Origin: Lysinibacillus sp. JNUCC-52
GTDB lineage: Bacteria > Bacillota > Bacilli > Bacillales_A > Planococcaceae
Direction of reading: 5' to 3'
Length of the DNA stretch: 64,000 bases
Assembly (NCBI RefSeq): GCF_015999545.1
Contig: NZ_CP065546.1
Span: 2,285,501-2,349,500, forward strand
In this document: positions 17,575 to 26,034 of the stretch, one piece after another
Layout of the letters: each line of letters starts with the position of its first letter
How positions within the stretch are numbered: position 1 is the first letter of the stretch
The notes under the pieces: generated by a model
The model's database searches: none
Seen by the model: the letters and a program-made list of their open reading frames with translations, nothing else
Told to the model about the DNA's origin: nothing
Made by a program: the position numbers and the translations under genes

Positions 17575-18366
17575 TTATTTGTTAACTACGCCACTATACA
17601 GGCCTGGTCTACGGTCATCATAAACTGGAATTCTTCCTCGAACTTCATCGACAATTGAAAAATCGACGTCTATAACAGCTACTTCCTCATCTTCTGCACC
17701 AACCCATAATACTTCACCCCAAGGTTGAATCACCATAGATTGACCATTAAAGTTTTCTACCTTGTTAGCAATACGATTAACGGCAATGACAAAGCATTGA
17801 TTTTCAATTGCACGTGCCTGCAATAATGTTTTCCAATGATCGATACGAGGTGTTGGCCATTGAGCTGGTACAAATATCACCTTTGCACCATCTAATGCAT
17901 GCGCACGTAACCATTCTGGAAAACGAATATCATAGCAAATAACACCCGCTGCTTCAATATCCCCCAATGCAAAGCGGTTCATTTCATCACCCGCTTCTAA
18001 ATAAAGATGTTCATCCATCAGGCGGAATAAATGTGCTTTACTGTATTCACCAACCAGATTTCCTTCCTTATCAAAGGAATACATCGTATTGTAAAATTTA
18101 TCGCCCTTCTTCGTTGCGACAGAGCCCCCCACAATATGTACACCAAGTTCGATTGCCAAGCTTTGTAGAAACGCCTTTGCTCGTTGGCCATCTGTATCTG
18201 CAAGTTCGGCTAGCTTTTCAAGCGCATAGCCTGTATTCCACATTTCGGGAAGTACTATAATCTCCGCGCCTAAGCGTGCCGCTTCGCGAATTTTTTCCTC
18301 TGCTCTCACAAAATTTTCTTCTACTTTACCGAATCTTACATTCAATTGAATACAACCTATTTTCAT
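17575..18366 (-). CDS. mtnU: Carbon-nitrogen hydrolase, probable omega-amidase of methionine salvage (MtnU/YkrU type)
   Basis: 263 residues from ATG 18366 after GATGGGGG. The nitrilase triad is visible: Glu in VLPEMWNTG, Lys in YSKAHLF, Cys in GVICYDIRFPEW. Length and motifs fit the YafV/MtnU omega-amidases that hydrolyse 2-oxosuccinamate or the keto acid amide produced by glutamine transaminases. The methionine-salvage aminotransferase mtnE lies 2.2 kb away on the other strand and the methionine importer beyond it, which supports the name. Other nitrilase-family functions cannot be excluded. Confidence 0.75.
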   Translation of the reverse strand: MKIGCIQLNVRFGKVEENFVRAEEKIREAARLGAEIIVLPEMWNTGYALEKLAELADTDGQRAKAFLQSLAIELGVHIVGGSVATKKGDKFYNTMYSFDKEGNLVGEYSKAHLFRLMDEHLYLEAGDEMNRFALGDIEAAGVICYDIRFPEWLRAHALDGAKVIFVPAQWPTPRIDHWKTLLQARAIENQCFVIAVNRIANKVENFNGQSMVIQPWGEVLWVGAEDEEVAVIDVDFSIVDEVRGRIPVYDDRRPGLYSGVVNK

Positions 18367-18729
18367 GTTTATTCCCCCATCCATTCGTAAAAAATAGTTT
18401 TAACATTCAAGACATATGAGTACATCCTATACCGTGTAGCTTACTACACTACATTTTTCTTTGTTCCATTATATCACTGAGTGCACATGGCATGTCGATG
18501 ATATCAGGGTAAAGATTCCATGAAATACTTAAAGACAATTGTCATCAATTTCAGGCTATGTTCATCTTTTAATGTTTTGTTAACGACTTTAAAAACGATA
18601 AATATATACATTTTTATCGTTTAATGACAACAAAAACCATTACTGATATACTTATTACATACATAGATATGATAATAAAGGTATTCCCGAAAGTAAAAAT
18701 CATAATCAAGAAGGAAGGTCACATCATTT
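18367..18729. other. Intergenic region between mtnU and a small membrane-protein gene
   Basis: About 360 bases. I see promoter-like AT-rich DNA for both divergent genes but no clear S-box, T-box or other riboswitch core, no tRNA, and no open frame with a ribosome binding site. Confidence 0.5.
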
Positions 18730-18888
18730 ATGGAAAGCGCATTCTTCGTTTTTTTACCTCTCTTAAGCTTATTAATTTACATAGCTCCAGCTGTATTTGT
18801 CATTTGGTTTCTGCTTAAATTTCTTAAAATACAACAAGAGCAAATACAAATCCTTAAAAGTATTTCTGATAAGTTAGACAAGCAATAA
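18730..18888 (+). CDS. Small single-pass membrane protein, 52 residues (DUF4083-like)
   Basis: ATG 18730 follows AAGGAAGGT and encodes an N-terminal hydrophobic segment (about residues 5-33) ending in VIWFLLKFLKIQ, then a charged helical tail ILKSISDKLDKQ. A rho-independent terminator begins in the stop codon. The layout, a membrane anchor plus an amphipathic LKSISDKL helix, recalls the small DUF4083 proteins of Bacillus as I remember them; no function is known to me. A longer frame over the same bases (18624-18818) has no ribosome binding site and is considered a shadow. Confidence 0.7.
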   Translation: MESAFFVFLPLLSLLIYIAPAVFVIWFLLKFLKIQQEQIQILKSISDKLDKQ

Positions 18889-18918
18889 AAAAGATGGGAA
18901 TCCCATCTTTTTTATTTT
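18887..18918 (+). terminator. Rho-independent terminator after the 52-residue membrane protein
   Basis: Arms AAAAAAGATGGG and CCCATCTTTTTT with a 3-base loop, followed by ATTTTT. It starts in the stop codon of the small gene. Confidence 0.85.
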
Positions 18919-18978
18919 TCTTCCTTACTCCCGTAAGACTAGGCTTTCTAATATGCAAAATAAGAAAGAAGGGTTGTT

Positions 18979-19677
18979 ATGAAAAGGAAAGTAATCATCA
19001 CTGTGACAAGCTTTCTGCTAGTTTTTCTCCTATTACTGGTCACATATAAATTAATGAATTCGAGGACATATCAGTTGTTCGGAAATATAACGAAACAAGT
19101 AGAGACAACTCAAAAAGTGGTTGCATTAACGTTTGATGATGGCCCAACAGAAAATGTAAATATGATACTGCCACTATTAGAAAAATATCATGCAAAAGCG
19201 ACCTTCTTTCTAATTGGCGAAGAAATTGAAACACATCCAGACGAGGCAAAAAAAATTGTAGAGCAAGGACATCAAATCGGCAATCACACCTATTCTCATA
19301 ATCGGATGGTTTTCAAAACCCTTTCATATTATAAGAAAGAAATTGAAAAAACCGATCTATTGATTCGCAATACTGGTTTTAAAGGAGAAATTGATGTTCG
19401 GCCTCCTAATGGGAAAAAACTTATAGGATTTCCATACTACCTAAAGAAACATCATCGAGACACGATAACTTGGAATCTCGAACCAGATAGTTATTACAGC
19501 TTAGCGACAGACAAAGTAAATTATGTAAAAGAAAATATCGAGCCTGGTTCAATTATTTTGATTCATCCAATGTATGATAAAACCGATAATACGCTTCAAA
19601 CAATTGAAGGCATTTTACAAGAGCTTTCAAATGAAGGCTATACATTTGTTACCGTTAATGAACTTCAAGAATTGTAA
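18979..19677 (+). CDS. Polysaccharide deacetylase (NodB homology domain), membrane-anchored or secreted
   Basis: 232 residues. An N-terminal hydrophobic helix (about residues 5-25) anchors or exports the protein. The NodB domain follows: motif 1 TFDDGPT with the catalytic base and metal Asp, motif 2 in HQIGNHTYSHNRM supplying the two metal-binding His, motif 3 RPPNGKK, and a C-terminal IILIHPMYD with the catalytic His. All essential residues are present. It probably removes acetyl groups from cell-wall glycan or chitin-like polymers. It starts a rightward group of small envelope-protein genes. Confidence 0.87.
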   Translation: MKRKVIITVTSFLLVFLLLLVTYKLMNSRTYQLFGNITKQVETTQKVVALTFDDGPTENVNMILPLLEKYHAKATFFLIGEEIETHPDEAKKIVEQGHQIGNHTYSHNRMVFKTLSYYKKEIEKTDLLIRNTGFKGEIDVRPPNGKKLIGFPYYLKKHHRDTITWNLEPDSYYSLATDKVNYVKENIEPGSIILIHPMYDKTDNTLQTIEGILQELSNEGYTFVTVNELQEL

Positions 19678-19747
19678 AACATGCAACATTACTTAAAAAG
19701 ACTAAAACTAGCGCCACTTCATCGAGTAGCATTTTTAGGAGGTAAAT

Positions 19748-19945
19748 ATGACATATATAAAAGGGTTTTTAGGATTCATCATGATATTGTTCGGAAGTAT
19801 GCTCATCGCTATAACGATTGATGATGTTCTGATAAAGAATATTCTTTTAAAAATAATTGGCGCTTTCCTAGTTTTCATTGGAGTTAATATATTACATAGA
19901 CAATTCCATCCTCATAAGTACAAAAAAGACCAAGGCAACAATTAG
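19748..19945 (+). CDS. Small two-helix membrane protein, 65 residues
   Basis: ATG 19748 follows TTAGGAGGT at ideal spacing. Two hydrophobic segments (about residues 5-24 and 31-49) are followed by a basic tail with HRQFHPHKYKK, which should be cytoplasmic. I do not recognise the family. It lies 70 bases after the deacetylase gene and may be cotranscribed with it. Confidence 0.7.
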   Translation: MTYIKGFLGFIMILFGSMLIAITIDDVLIKNILLKIIGAFLVFIGVNILHRQFHPHKYKKDQGNN

Positions 19946-20008
19946 ACGTATTTTTATAAATAACTTTCACAAAATAAATAATACCGTGAAAAACGAGAGG
20001 AGATACTT

Positions 20009-20422
20009 GTGAAAAAATTTATACCGATAGTCATAGCTACTTTATTTATTTCTAATTCAACATTACTTAGCGATATAGTTAACGCTGAAGAAAATACGAA
20101 TGACTCTACAACAGAAAAACAATATGAATATAGCCTCAAATATAATTACGAAGAGATTTATGCGTTATTAAAATTGTCTGAGGAGGAGTTTAATTTATAT
20201 TGGCAACAAGGTCTTTCTATAGCTGAAATGGCTACAAAACAAGGCATTGACAGAAGTGTATTAGAAGAGTATTTTGTAACTTTCCATCACAAAGTTTTAC
20301 GAGAATGGCAAATACGTGACGAAGTACCTGAACATCTTTACTTCACACAAGTTTATCGATTAAAAGATGAAATCAACGAATTTATAGATCGTAACCCAAA
20401 TAAAGACCAGGCTCAAAATTAA
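20009..20422 (+). CDS. Secreted protein of unknown function, 137 residues
   Basis: GTG start at 20009, 6 bases after AGAGGAG. A signal peptide (KK, hydrophobic core, cleavage probably after VNA at residue 26) is followed by an acidic linker and a helical domain. The stretch EEEFNLYWQQGLSIAEMATK and the GIDRSVLEEYFV that follows resemble the short secreted Bacillus modules (DUF2680/YckD-like) with a W-x-x-G-x-S-I-A-E-x-A pattern. The function is unknown. The terminator stem overlaps the last codons. Confidence 0.7.
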   Translation: MKKFIPIVIATLFISNSTLLSDIVNAEENTNDSTTEKQYEYSLKYNYEEIYALLKLSEEEFNLYWQQGLSIAEMATKQGIDRSVLEEYFVTFHHKVLREWQIRDEVPEHLYFTQVYRLKDEINEFIDRNPNKDQAQN

Positions 20423-20441
20423 TTGAGTCCTGGTCTTTCCT
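20402..20441 (+). terminator. Rho-independent terminator overlapping the end of the secreted-protein gene
   Basis: Arms AAAGACCAGG and CCTGGTCTTT with an additional inner CTCAA/TTGAG pair form a strong stem; the left arm lies inside the coding sequence. Confidence 0.8.
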
Positions 20442-20581
20442 TTCCACATAAGTCTCTTTTTGGTCTTCTTTATACGTTTTTTCCCCTTGATAAAGAAAGA
20501 CTATAGACAATCTATTAAAAAAGTAATAGTATTTGCAACATATCTATAATAATTATTATATTCTGAAAAAGGTGAACATAC

Positions 20582-21751
20582 ATGGAATTATCAAAAAAAC
20601 TACAGCAACTCCCTCCACAATTTTTTGCAGCACTTGTACAAAAGGTCAATGCAGCACTAGCGGAAGGACGCGACATTATTAATCTTGGTCAAGGCAATCC
20701 CGACCAACCGACTCCCCCGCATATAATTAAAGCACTTCAAGAGGCAGCAGAAAACCCACAGCATCATAAATACTCTCCGTTTCGTGGCATTACTGAATTA
20801 CGCCAAGCGGCAGCTGATTTTTATAAACGTGAATACAACGTTGAGATTAATCCTGATACAGAAGTAGCCATTTTAGGTGGTACGAAAATTGGACTTGTGG
20901 AACTACCAATGGCAGTGTTAAATCCTGGTGACACTATGCTGTTACCTGATCCAGGGTATCCAGATTATTTATCTGGTGTTGTGTTAGGTGACGTGCAATA
21001 TGACGTCATGCCACTTTTTGCAGAAAATGATTTTTTACCTGACTATGATGCATTATCTGATGAAGTAAAAGAAAGAGCTAAGCTTCTTTACTTAAATTAC
21101 CCGAACAATCCTACTGGTGGAACAGCAACACTTGCATTTTTCGAAGAAACAGTAAGCTTTGCAAAAGCGCATCAAATGATTGTAGCACACGATTTCGCCT
21201 ACGGTGCGATTGGCTTTGATGGCAATAAACCAGTAAGTTTCTTGCAGGCAGACGGTGCCAAAGATGTGGGCATTGAACTGTATACATTATCAAAAACCTA
21301 TAATATGGCTGGCTGGCGCATCGGTTTTGCAGTTGGAAATGCACAAGTTATAGAAGCTATTAATCTTATTCAAGATCATTTATTCTGTAGCCAATTCCCT
21401 GCTATTCAACAGGCAGCAGCTATCGCATTAACATCCTCACAAACTTGTGCACAGGAACTTAAGGAAACATATGAGCGTCGACGAAACGTTCTTATCGAAG
21501 AAGCACAGCGTATCGGTTGGCAAGTAACCGCTCCAAAAGGTTCGTTTTTTGCTTGGCTCCCTGTTCCAATAGGGTACACAAGTGAACAATTTGCCGATGT
21601 ATTACTTGATAAAGCGGATATTGCTGTAGCCGCTGGTAATGGCTTTGGACAGTTTGGTGAAGGCTATGTACGTGTCGGTTTGCTTGTAAGCGAAGAACGC
21701 TTACGTGAAGCTATTGGCCGAATTGAAAAGCTTAACCTTTTTAAACGATAA
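20582..21751 (+). CDS. mtnE: Class I/II aminotransferase of methionine salvage (MtnE/YkrV)
   Basis: 389 residues, PLP-dependent. The N-terminal FFAALVQKVN and INLGQGNPDQPTP, the YLNYPNNPTGG loop, the Schiff-base lysine in TLSKTYNMAGWRIGFAVG and the C-terminal AAGNGFG and GEGYVRVGLL match the Bacillus subtilis MtnE sequence closely as I recall it. It transaminates 2-keto-4-methylthiobutyrate to methionine in the last step of the methylthioadenosine cycle. Unlike B. subtilis, it stands alone here, without mtnW/X/B/D beside it, though mtnU and the methionine importer are near. No S-box leader is visible in the 140 bases upstream. Confidence 0.85.
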   Translation: MELSKKLQQLPPQFFAALVQKVNAALAEGRDIINLGQGNPDQPTPPHIIKALQEAAENPQHHKYSPFRGITELRQAAADFYKREYNVEINPDTEVAILGGTKIGLVELPMAVLNPGDTMLLPDPGYPDYLSGVVLGDVQYDVMPLFAENDFLPDYDALSDEVKERAKLLYLNYPNNPTGGTATLAFFEETVSFAKAHQMIVAHDFAYGAIGFDGNKPVSFLQADGAKDVGIELYTLSKTYNMAGWRIGFAVGNAQVIEAINLIQDHLFCSQFPAIQQAAAIALTSSQTCAQELKETYERRRNVLIEEAQRIGWQVTAPKGSFFAWLPVPIGYTSEQFADVLLDKADIAVAAGNGFGQFGEGYVRVGLLVSEERLREAIGRIEKLNLFKR

Positions 21752-21764
21752 GTTACGAATTATA

Positions 21765-21804
21765 AAACAAGAAGCACTCGCCATATGACGAGTGCTTCTT
21801 GTTT
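21765..21804. terminator. Bidirectional terminator between mtnE and metQ
   Basis: Perfect 16-bp arms (AAACAAGAAGCACTCG) around an 8-base loop serve two converging genes. Confidence 0.9.
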
Positions 21805-21809
21805 CTTAA

Positions 21810-22661
21810 TTATTTACGATTTTCCATCCACTCTGGTTTACCAAAGCCTTTGAAATCTGCATCAATAACTTCTTCGAATTTAGCCGATTCTACAATTTCA
21901 ACTAGATCCTTTGATAATTGTGAATCTTTATTATCAGCCTTCACCGCAATAACGTTACGGAATTGGTCAGGCATGTTTTCTAAAAATACCGCATTTAGTA
22001 AATCTAGCCCCGCTGCTAAAGCAAAGTTACCAGGTACGCCAGCTAAATCAACACTTTCCACTGTACGCGGAAGTGCTGCCGCCTCGATCGGTTGGAATAC
22101 TAAATTTTTGTCGTTTTTCACAACATCTTTTTCGGATGCTTTTAATTCTTCAATGCTAGGGTCAATCTCGATTAAGCCTTGCTCCTGCAATGATAATAAT
22201 GTACGTGCTGCATTTGAAGGATCGTTGGCAATTGCCACAGTTGCCCCATCAGGAATTTCATCGATTGATTTGTATTTGTTCGAGAAAAAGCCCATTGGCG
22301 CAGTCGGCACAATAATTAATGCTTCTAAATCCATGTTGTTCTGCTCTTCAAAGTTTTCTAAGTACTTCGTATGCTGGAATAAGTTCGCATCAATATCGCC
22401 ATTATCTAAAGCTTTATTTGGCTGCACATAATCACTGAACTCTACTAATTCAACTTTGTAACCTTTTTCTTCAAGCTGTGGAATAATTGCTTTTTTAAGC
22501 ATATCACTATAAGGTCCTGCTGTTGCACCTAGTTTAATAGATTTACTATCTCCCGCTGCATCTGAACCTTTTTTTGAATCGGAACCTTTGTCGCTAGAAC
22601 CACATGCTGCTAAAACGACAGCAAGGATAATTGTCAAAAATGCTAGTAATGATTTTCTCAT
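21810..22661 (-). CDS. metQ: Methionine ABC transporter substrate-binding lipoprotein (MetQ, NlpA family)
   Basis: 283 residues. The lipoprotein signal ends in LAACGSSD (Cys20). The NlpA domain contains KLGATAGPYSDML, YVQPNKALDNGDIDANLFQH and PGNFALAAG, all family hallmarks. It captures D/L-methionine outside the membrane for MetP and MetN. It is the last gene of metN-metP-metQ, 20 bases after metP. Confidence 0.93.
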   Translation of the reverse strand: MRKSLLAFLTIILAVVLAACGSSDKGSDSKKGSDAAGDSKSIKLGATAGPYSDMLKKAIIPQLEEKGYKVELVEFSDYVQPNKALDNGDIDANLFQHTKYLENFEEQNNMDLEALIIVPTAPMGFFSNKYKSIDEIPDGATVAIANDPSNAARTLLSLQEQGLIEIDPSIEELKASEKDVVKNDKNLVFQPIEAAALPRTVESVDLAGVPGNFALAAGLDLLNAVFLENMPDQFRNVIAVKADNKDSQLSKDLVEIVESAKFEEVIDADFKGFGKPEWMENRK

Positions 22662-22681
22662 CTTTTCTTTCTCTCCTCTTC

Positions 22682-23350
22682 TTATCTTTTATCAATTGAT
22701 TTTGCAAACCAGTCGCCAGCAATTTGTATCGCTTGCACGAGCAAAATTAAAATCGCAACGGTAGCAATCATAATTGTATTATCATAACGATAGTAGCCGA
22801 ATCGGATAGCTAAATCACCAATACCACCGCCACCTACTACGCCTGCCATTGCAGAGAAAGCAACTAAACTAATGACAGTAACTGTCATTGCTTGAATGAT
22901 GCTTGATTTTGCTTCAGGAATTAAAACATCTTTAATAATCATCCACGGTGTGGCGCCTACTGCTATTGACGCCTCAATAACACCTTTATCAATTTCTCGT
23001 AATGATGTTTCCACTAATCGTGCAAAAAATGGAATGGCTGCAACTGATAACGAAACACTCGCTGCAATCGGCCCAATTGTTTGTCCAACTAGTAATTTCG
23101 TTAATGGGAATAACGCGACTAATAAAATGATGTAGGGAATCGACCGAATAAAGTTCACCGCAAAGCCAAACACACTTTTAATTAAACGATTTTCCCAAAA
23201 TAGCCCCTTATCCGTGACAAATAGTAAAATACCAAGTGGTAAACCTACCACGATTGACACAGATAGCGAGATGCCAATCATAATAATCGTTTCCTGAAAG
23301 GCTTTCAATATATCTGGAATCATCTCGATAAAATGGGTTACATCAAACAT
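22682..23350 (-). CDS. metP: Methionine ABC transporter permease (MetP/MetI)
   Basis: 222 residues with five membrane helices and the EAA loop IEASIAVGATPWMIIKDVLI. The preferred ATG 23350 follows GGAGGTGG and overlaps the metN stop by 8 bases; an in-frame upstream ATG at 23377 lies deep in metN. The GVVGGGGIGDLAIRFGY segment is typical of MetI. Confidence 0.93.
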   Translation of the reverse strand: MFDVTHFIEMIPDILKAFQETIIMIGISLSVSIVVGLPLGILLFVTDKGLFWENRLIKSVFGFAVNFIRSIPYIILLVALFPLTKLLVGQTIGPIAASVSLSVAAIPFFARLVETSLREIDKGVIEASIAVGATPWMIIKDVLIPEAKSSIIQAMTVTVISLVAFSAMAGVVGGGGIGDLAIRFGYYRYDNTIMIATVAILILLVQAIQIAGDWFAKSIDKR

Positions 23351-24353
23351 GCTGAACCACCTCCACAATAGCACCACGTTCGGTCATATAGGCAACAGCT
23401 TTTGCTAACTCACTGTCCTCACCTTGTAGCTCCATTAAAAAAATACCAAGTGGTCGTTCTTGTATGTATTCGATTGTGCCATGAAGGAAATTCCCTTTTA
23501 CGTAAAAACGTTGCATCGTGTCTGCAATAACGCCTTCCCCTGCTACATTTCCTTTAAATAAAATTTTGACGATTTGACCTTGGACATTTTTTAAAATTGT
23601 TTGTGGAATATCAAAAGATACCACACTACTAATAAATTCTTGTGTTAATACTTTTTGAGGGCTAGCGAAAATATCATATACTTCACCTTCCTCGATGACT
23701 TTACCATCCTGCATAACAGCCATACGATTGCAAATTTCCTTCACAACATCCATTTCATGTGTAATAAGGACAATCGTAATCCCTAACTTATTATTAATTT
23801 CCTTTAACAGTCGTAAAATGGATACTGTTGTTTTAGGATCGAGAGCAGATGTGGCTTCATCGCAGAGCAACATCGCTGGATTGTTTGCTAAAGCTCTTGC
23901 AATTCCTACTCTTTGCTTTTGACCACCACTAAGCTGTGCAGGATACACATCTCTTTTTTCTGCTAAATCAACCATTTTAAGCAATTCGTCCACTCTTGCA
24001 GGAATATCAGCTGCTGGCATATTCGCTGCCTTTAGGGCAAAGGCTATATTTTCGCCTACTGTTTTTTGGCTTATTAAATAGAAGTGTTGAAATATCATCC
24101 CTATTTTTAAGCGCGCTAAACGTAGTTCATTTCGTGATAGCTTTGTTAAATCCTTACCATTAATTAATATTTCACCGCTAGTAGGTCGTTCGAGTAAATT
24201 TATACAACGTAAAAGCGAGCTTTTGCCAGCTCCCGAATAACCTACTATTCCGAAAATATCGCCACGATTAATTGTTAAGGATACATCACTAACACCAACA
24301 ACTTCTTTTTTCTTTGAGCTATAAACTTTTGATACATTACGAAATTCGAGCAT
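23343..24353 (-). CDS. metN: Methionine ABC transporter ATPase (MetN)
   Basis: 336 residues from ATG 24353 after AAGGAGA. Walker A GYSGAGKSS, signature LSGGQKQR and Walker B LLCDEATSALD are intact. The C-terminal NIL regulatory domain (about residues 255-336), which binds methionine and inhibits transport in homologues, is complete. It is the first gene of metNPQ; the promoter lies about 70 bases upstream. Confidence 0.93.
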   Translation of the reverse strand: MLEFRNVSKVYSSKKKEVVGVSDVSLTINRGDIFGIVGYSGAGKSSLLRCINLLERPTSGEILINGKDLTKLSRNELRLARLKIGMIFQHFYLISQKTVGENIAFALKAANMPAADIPARVDELLKMVDLAEKRDVYPAQLSGGQKQRVGIARALANNPAMLLCDEATSALDPKTTVSILRLLKEINNKLGITIVLITHEMDVVKEICNRMAVMQDGKVIEEGEVYDIFASPQKVLTQEFISSVVSFDIPQTILKNVQGQIVKILFKGNVAGEGVIADTMQRFYVKGNFLHGTIEYIQERPLGIFLMELQGEDSELAKAVAYMTERGAIVEVVQHV

Positions 24354-24414
24354 TTTGTTCTCCTTATTCAATTATTCAACAGCTATTATAACCTACTATT
24401 TCAATATGCTTTCT

Positions 24415-24443
24415 AGAATAGTTCGAATTATGTTATTTGTCAA
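24415..24443 (-). promoter_or_regulatory. Sigma-A promoter of metNPQ
   Basis: On the minus strand TTGACA (24443-24438) and TATTCT (24420-24415) are separated by 17 bases, giving a start site about 50-55 bases before the metN codon. Confidence 0.7.
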
Positions 24444-24456
24444 TCTCTTTTGACAA
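24437..24456. promoter_or_regulatory. Inverted repeat over the metNPQ -35 box
   Basis: TTGTCAA and TTGACAA are inverted around 6 bases and include the -35 hexamer. A repressor binding here would block the promoter. This may replace the S-box leader that is usual for Bacillus met transporters and which I do not see here. Confidence 0.5.
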
Positions 24457-24553
24457 TCTATCATATCACCGAATAGTTATTTTCCGATTAAATGATTATA
24501 TCTTAAGCAATATAGCGAATTTTCGAAGCAAAACTGTACGTAATATAAAAGAA

Positions 24554-24594
24554 AAGAAGGCACTCCCTGTTCAATTCGAACAAAAAGTGCCTTC
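24554..24594 (-). terminator. Rho-independent terminator of kbl
   Basis: Arms AGAAGGCACT and AGTGCCTTCT close a 21-base apical part that itself pairs TGTTC with GAACA; the leftward transcript runs into a U-rich stretch. It starts 6 bases beyond the stop. Confidence 0.85.
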
Positions 24595-24600
24595 TAGTCA

Positions 24601-25791
24601 TTATGAAATTACGCCTAATTCACGGCCTACTTTTTCATAAATTGTCAATGCGTTGTCTAGCATTTCCTTTGTATGAGCAGCTGTCGGCATATTACGAACA
24701 CGGCCAGTGCCTTTTGGAACAGTTGGGAAAACGATTGATTTTGCATAAACGCCTTCCTCAAATAAGCGACGAGAGAACGTTTGTGTCAGCTTTTCATCAC
24801 CAATAATACATGGTGTAATCGGTGTTTCTGATTCTCCGATATTAAAGCCTAATTTCGCTAACCCTGCTTTTAAGTAATCGCCATTTTCCCATAGCTTATC
24901 ATGTAGTTCTGTTGAATCAATAAGCATTTGTACTGCCGCCGTAATAGCCGCCACATCACCTGGTGGTAATGCTGTTGAAAATAAAAATGGACGAGAACGG
25001 ACTTTCAACCAGTCAATCAGATTTTTCTTGCCAGCAACATAACCGCCGACCACTCCAATTGCCTTTGAAAGTGTACCGATTTGGAAGTCGATTTCTTTTT
25101 CTAGACCGAAATGTTTTACAGTGCCCTTCCCTTTACCTGTAACACCTGATCCATGTGCATCATCGACATAAGTAATTAAATCAAACTCTTTCGCAATTTC
25201 GACGATTTCTGGTAGTTTGGCGATATCGCCATCCATTGAGAAAACACCATCTGTAATGACCATCACTTTATTATACAAACCTGATTCTGTAGCCTCTTTT
25301 GCTTTTGCGCGTAAATCTTCCATATCCGAGTGATTGTACGCAATGATTTTTGCACGCGATAAGCGGCATCCATCAATAATAGAAGCATGGTTTAATTGGT
25401 CTGATAAAATGGCATCGTTTTTATCCATAACAGCTGAAATAGCAGCCATATTACAGTTAAAGCCTGATTGATAAGAAATAGCCGCTTCTGTACCTTTAAA
25501 TTCTGCAAGCTTTTCTTCTAATTTAACATGCAGATCAAGTGTACCATTAATTGTACGAACAGCCCCTGCACCTACACCATATTTTTCTGTTGCTTCTTTA
25601 GCAATTTGCTTTAATTGCTCATTTGTTGCCAAGCCAAGATAGTTATTAGAGGAAAGATTGATAAGATTCTGACCTCGAACCTGAATAACTGGCCCATTTG
25701 CGCCTTCTACTGCGTCAATTTCATTGTATAAGCCTTGATCACGTAAGGCTTGTAAGTTTTCATCTAAAAATGTATTTAGTACTTTAGACAA
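24601..25791 (-). CDS. kbl: Glycine C-acetyltransferase (2-amino-3-ketobutyrate CoA ligase)
   Basis: 396 residues, fold type I PLP enzyme of the alpha-oxoamine synthase family. Visible are [32 protein letters not shown] in the form [21 protein letters not shown] and the Schiff-base lysine in [13 protein letters not shown]. It joins glycine and acetyl-CoA or runs the reverse, in threonine degradation. The start is most likely TTG 25791, which stands 8 bases after AAAGGA; ATG codons upstream overlap that site or lack one. No threonine dehydrogenase gene adjoins. The related KAS/BioF enzymes are less likely given the closeness to Bacillus Kbl. Confidence 0.87.
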   Translation of the reverse strand: MSKVLNTFLDENLQALRDQGLYNEIDAVEGANGPVIQVRGQNLINLSSNNYLGLATNEQLKQIAKEATEKYGVGAGAVRTINGTLDLHVKLEEKLAEFKGTEAAISYQSGFNCNMAAISAVMDKNDAILSDQLNHASIIDGCRLSRAKIIAYNHSDMEDLRAKAKEATESGLYNKVMVITDGVFSMDGDIAKLPEIVEIAKEFDLITYVDDAHGSGVTGKGKGTVKHFGLEKEIDFQIGTLSKAIGVVGGYVAGKKNLIDWLKVRSRPFLFSTALPPGDVAAITAAVQMLIDSTELHDKLWENGDYLKAGLAKLGFNIGESETPITPCIIGDEKLTQTFSRRLFEEGVYAKSIVFPTVPKGTGRVRNMPTAAHTKEMLDNALTIYEKVGRELGVIS

Positions 25792-25927
25792 GAGTATCAT
25801 CCTTTCTAAGATCAGTTTTGTCTCGGCGTCATAATATTCGGATTTTATTTTATGCATGCATCCTATAACTCAAAATCCAAGGCTTCTGCCAGAGGCATTC
25901 TCTTCATTCAGCTTGCTGTTCATATCC

Positions 25928-25951
25928 ATGCAAATAAGGGGTCATTTGCAT
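25928..25951. repeat. Inverted repeat upstream of kbl
   Basis: ATGCAAAT and ATTTGCAT are inverted around 8 bases in the 240-base gap between kbl and the P-loop gene. It could be an operator or a leader hairpin; nothing else is recognisable in that gap. Confidence 0.35.
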
Positions 25952-26034
25952 CCATTTCGCTTTCGCAAGCAAGCTATTGAATAAAGATCGACTAGTCTAC
26001 CCATAGTGTAGCATAAGCAACCAATTAGAATAAA

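Noticed and set aside
18624-18818. 64-codon plus-strand frame upstream of the deacetylase
   Set aside because: No ribosome binding site and biased toward the out-of-frame reading of the better-supported 52-residue gene at 18730.
20441-20581. S-box riboswitch ahead of mtnE
   Set aside because: The 140-base leader lacks the conserved core and anti-terminator/terminator pair; it contains only AT-rich promoter-like DNA.
24354-24600. S-box (SAM) riboswitch ahead of metN
   Set aside because: No S-box core was recognisable, and the promoter lies too close to the gene.
25858-26034. Possible T-box or glycine riboswitch upstream of kbl
   Set aside because: Only one inverted repeat is visible; no T-box sequence and no glycine aptamer motif could be recognised.
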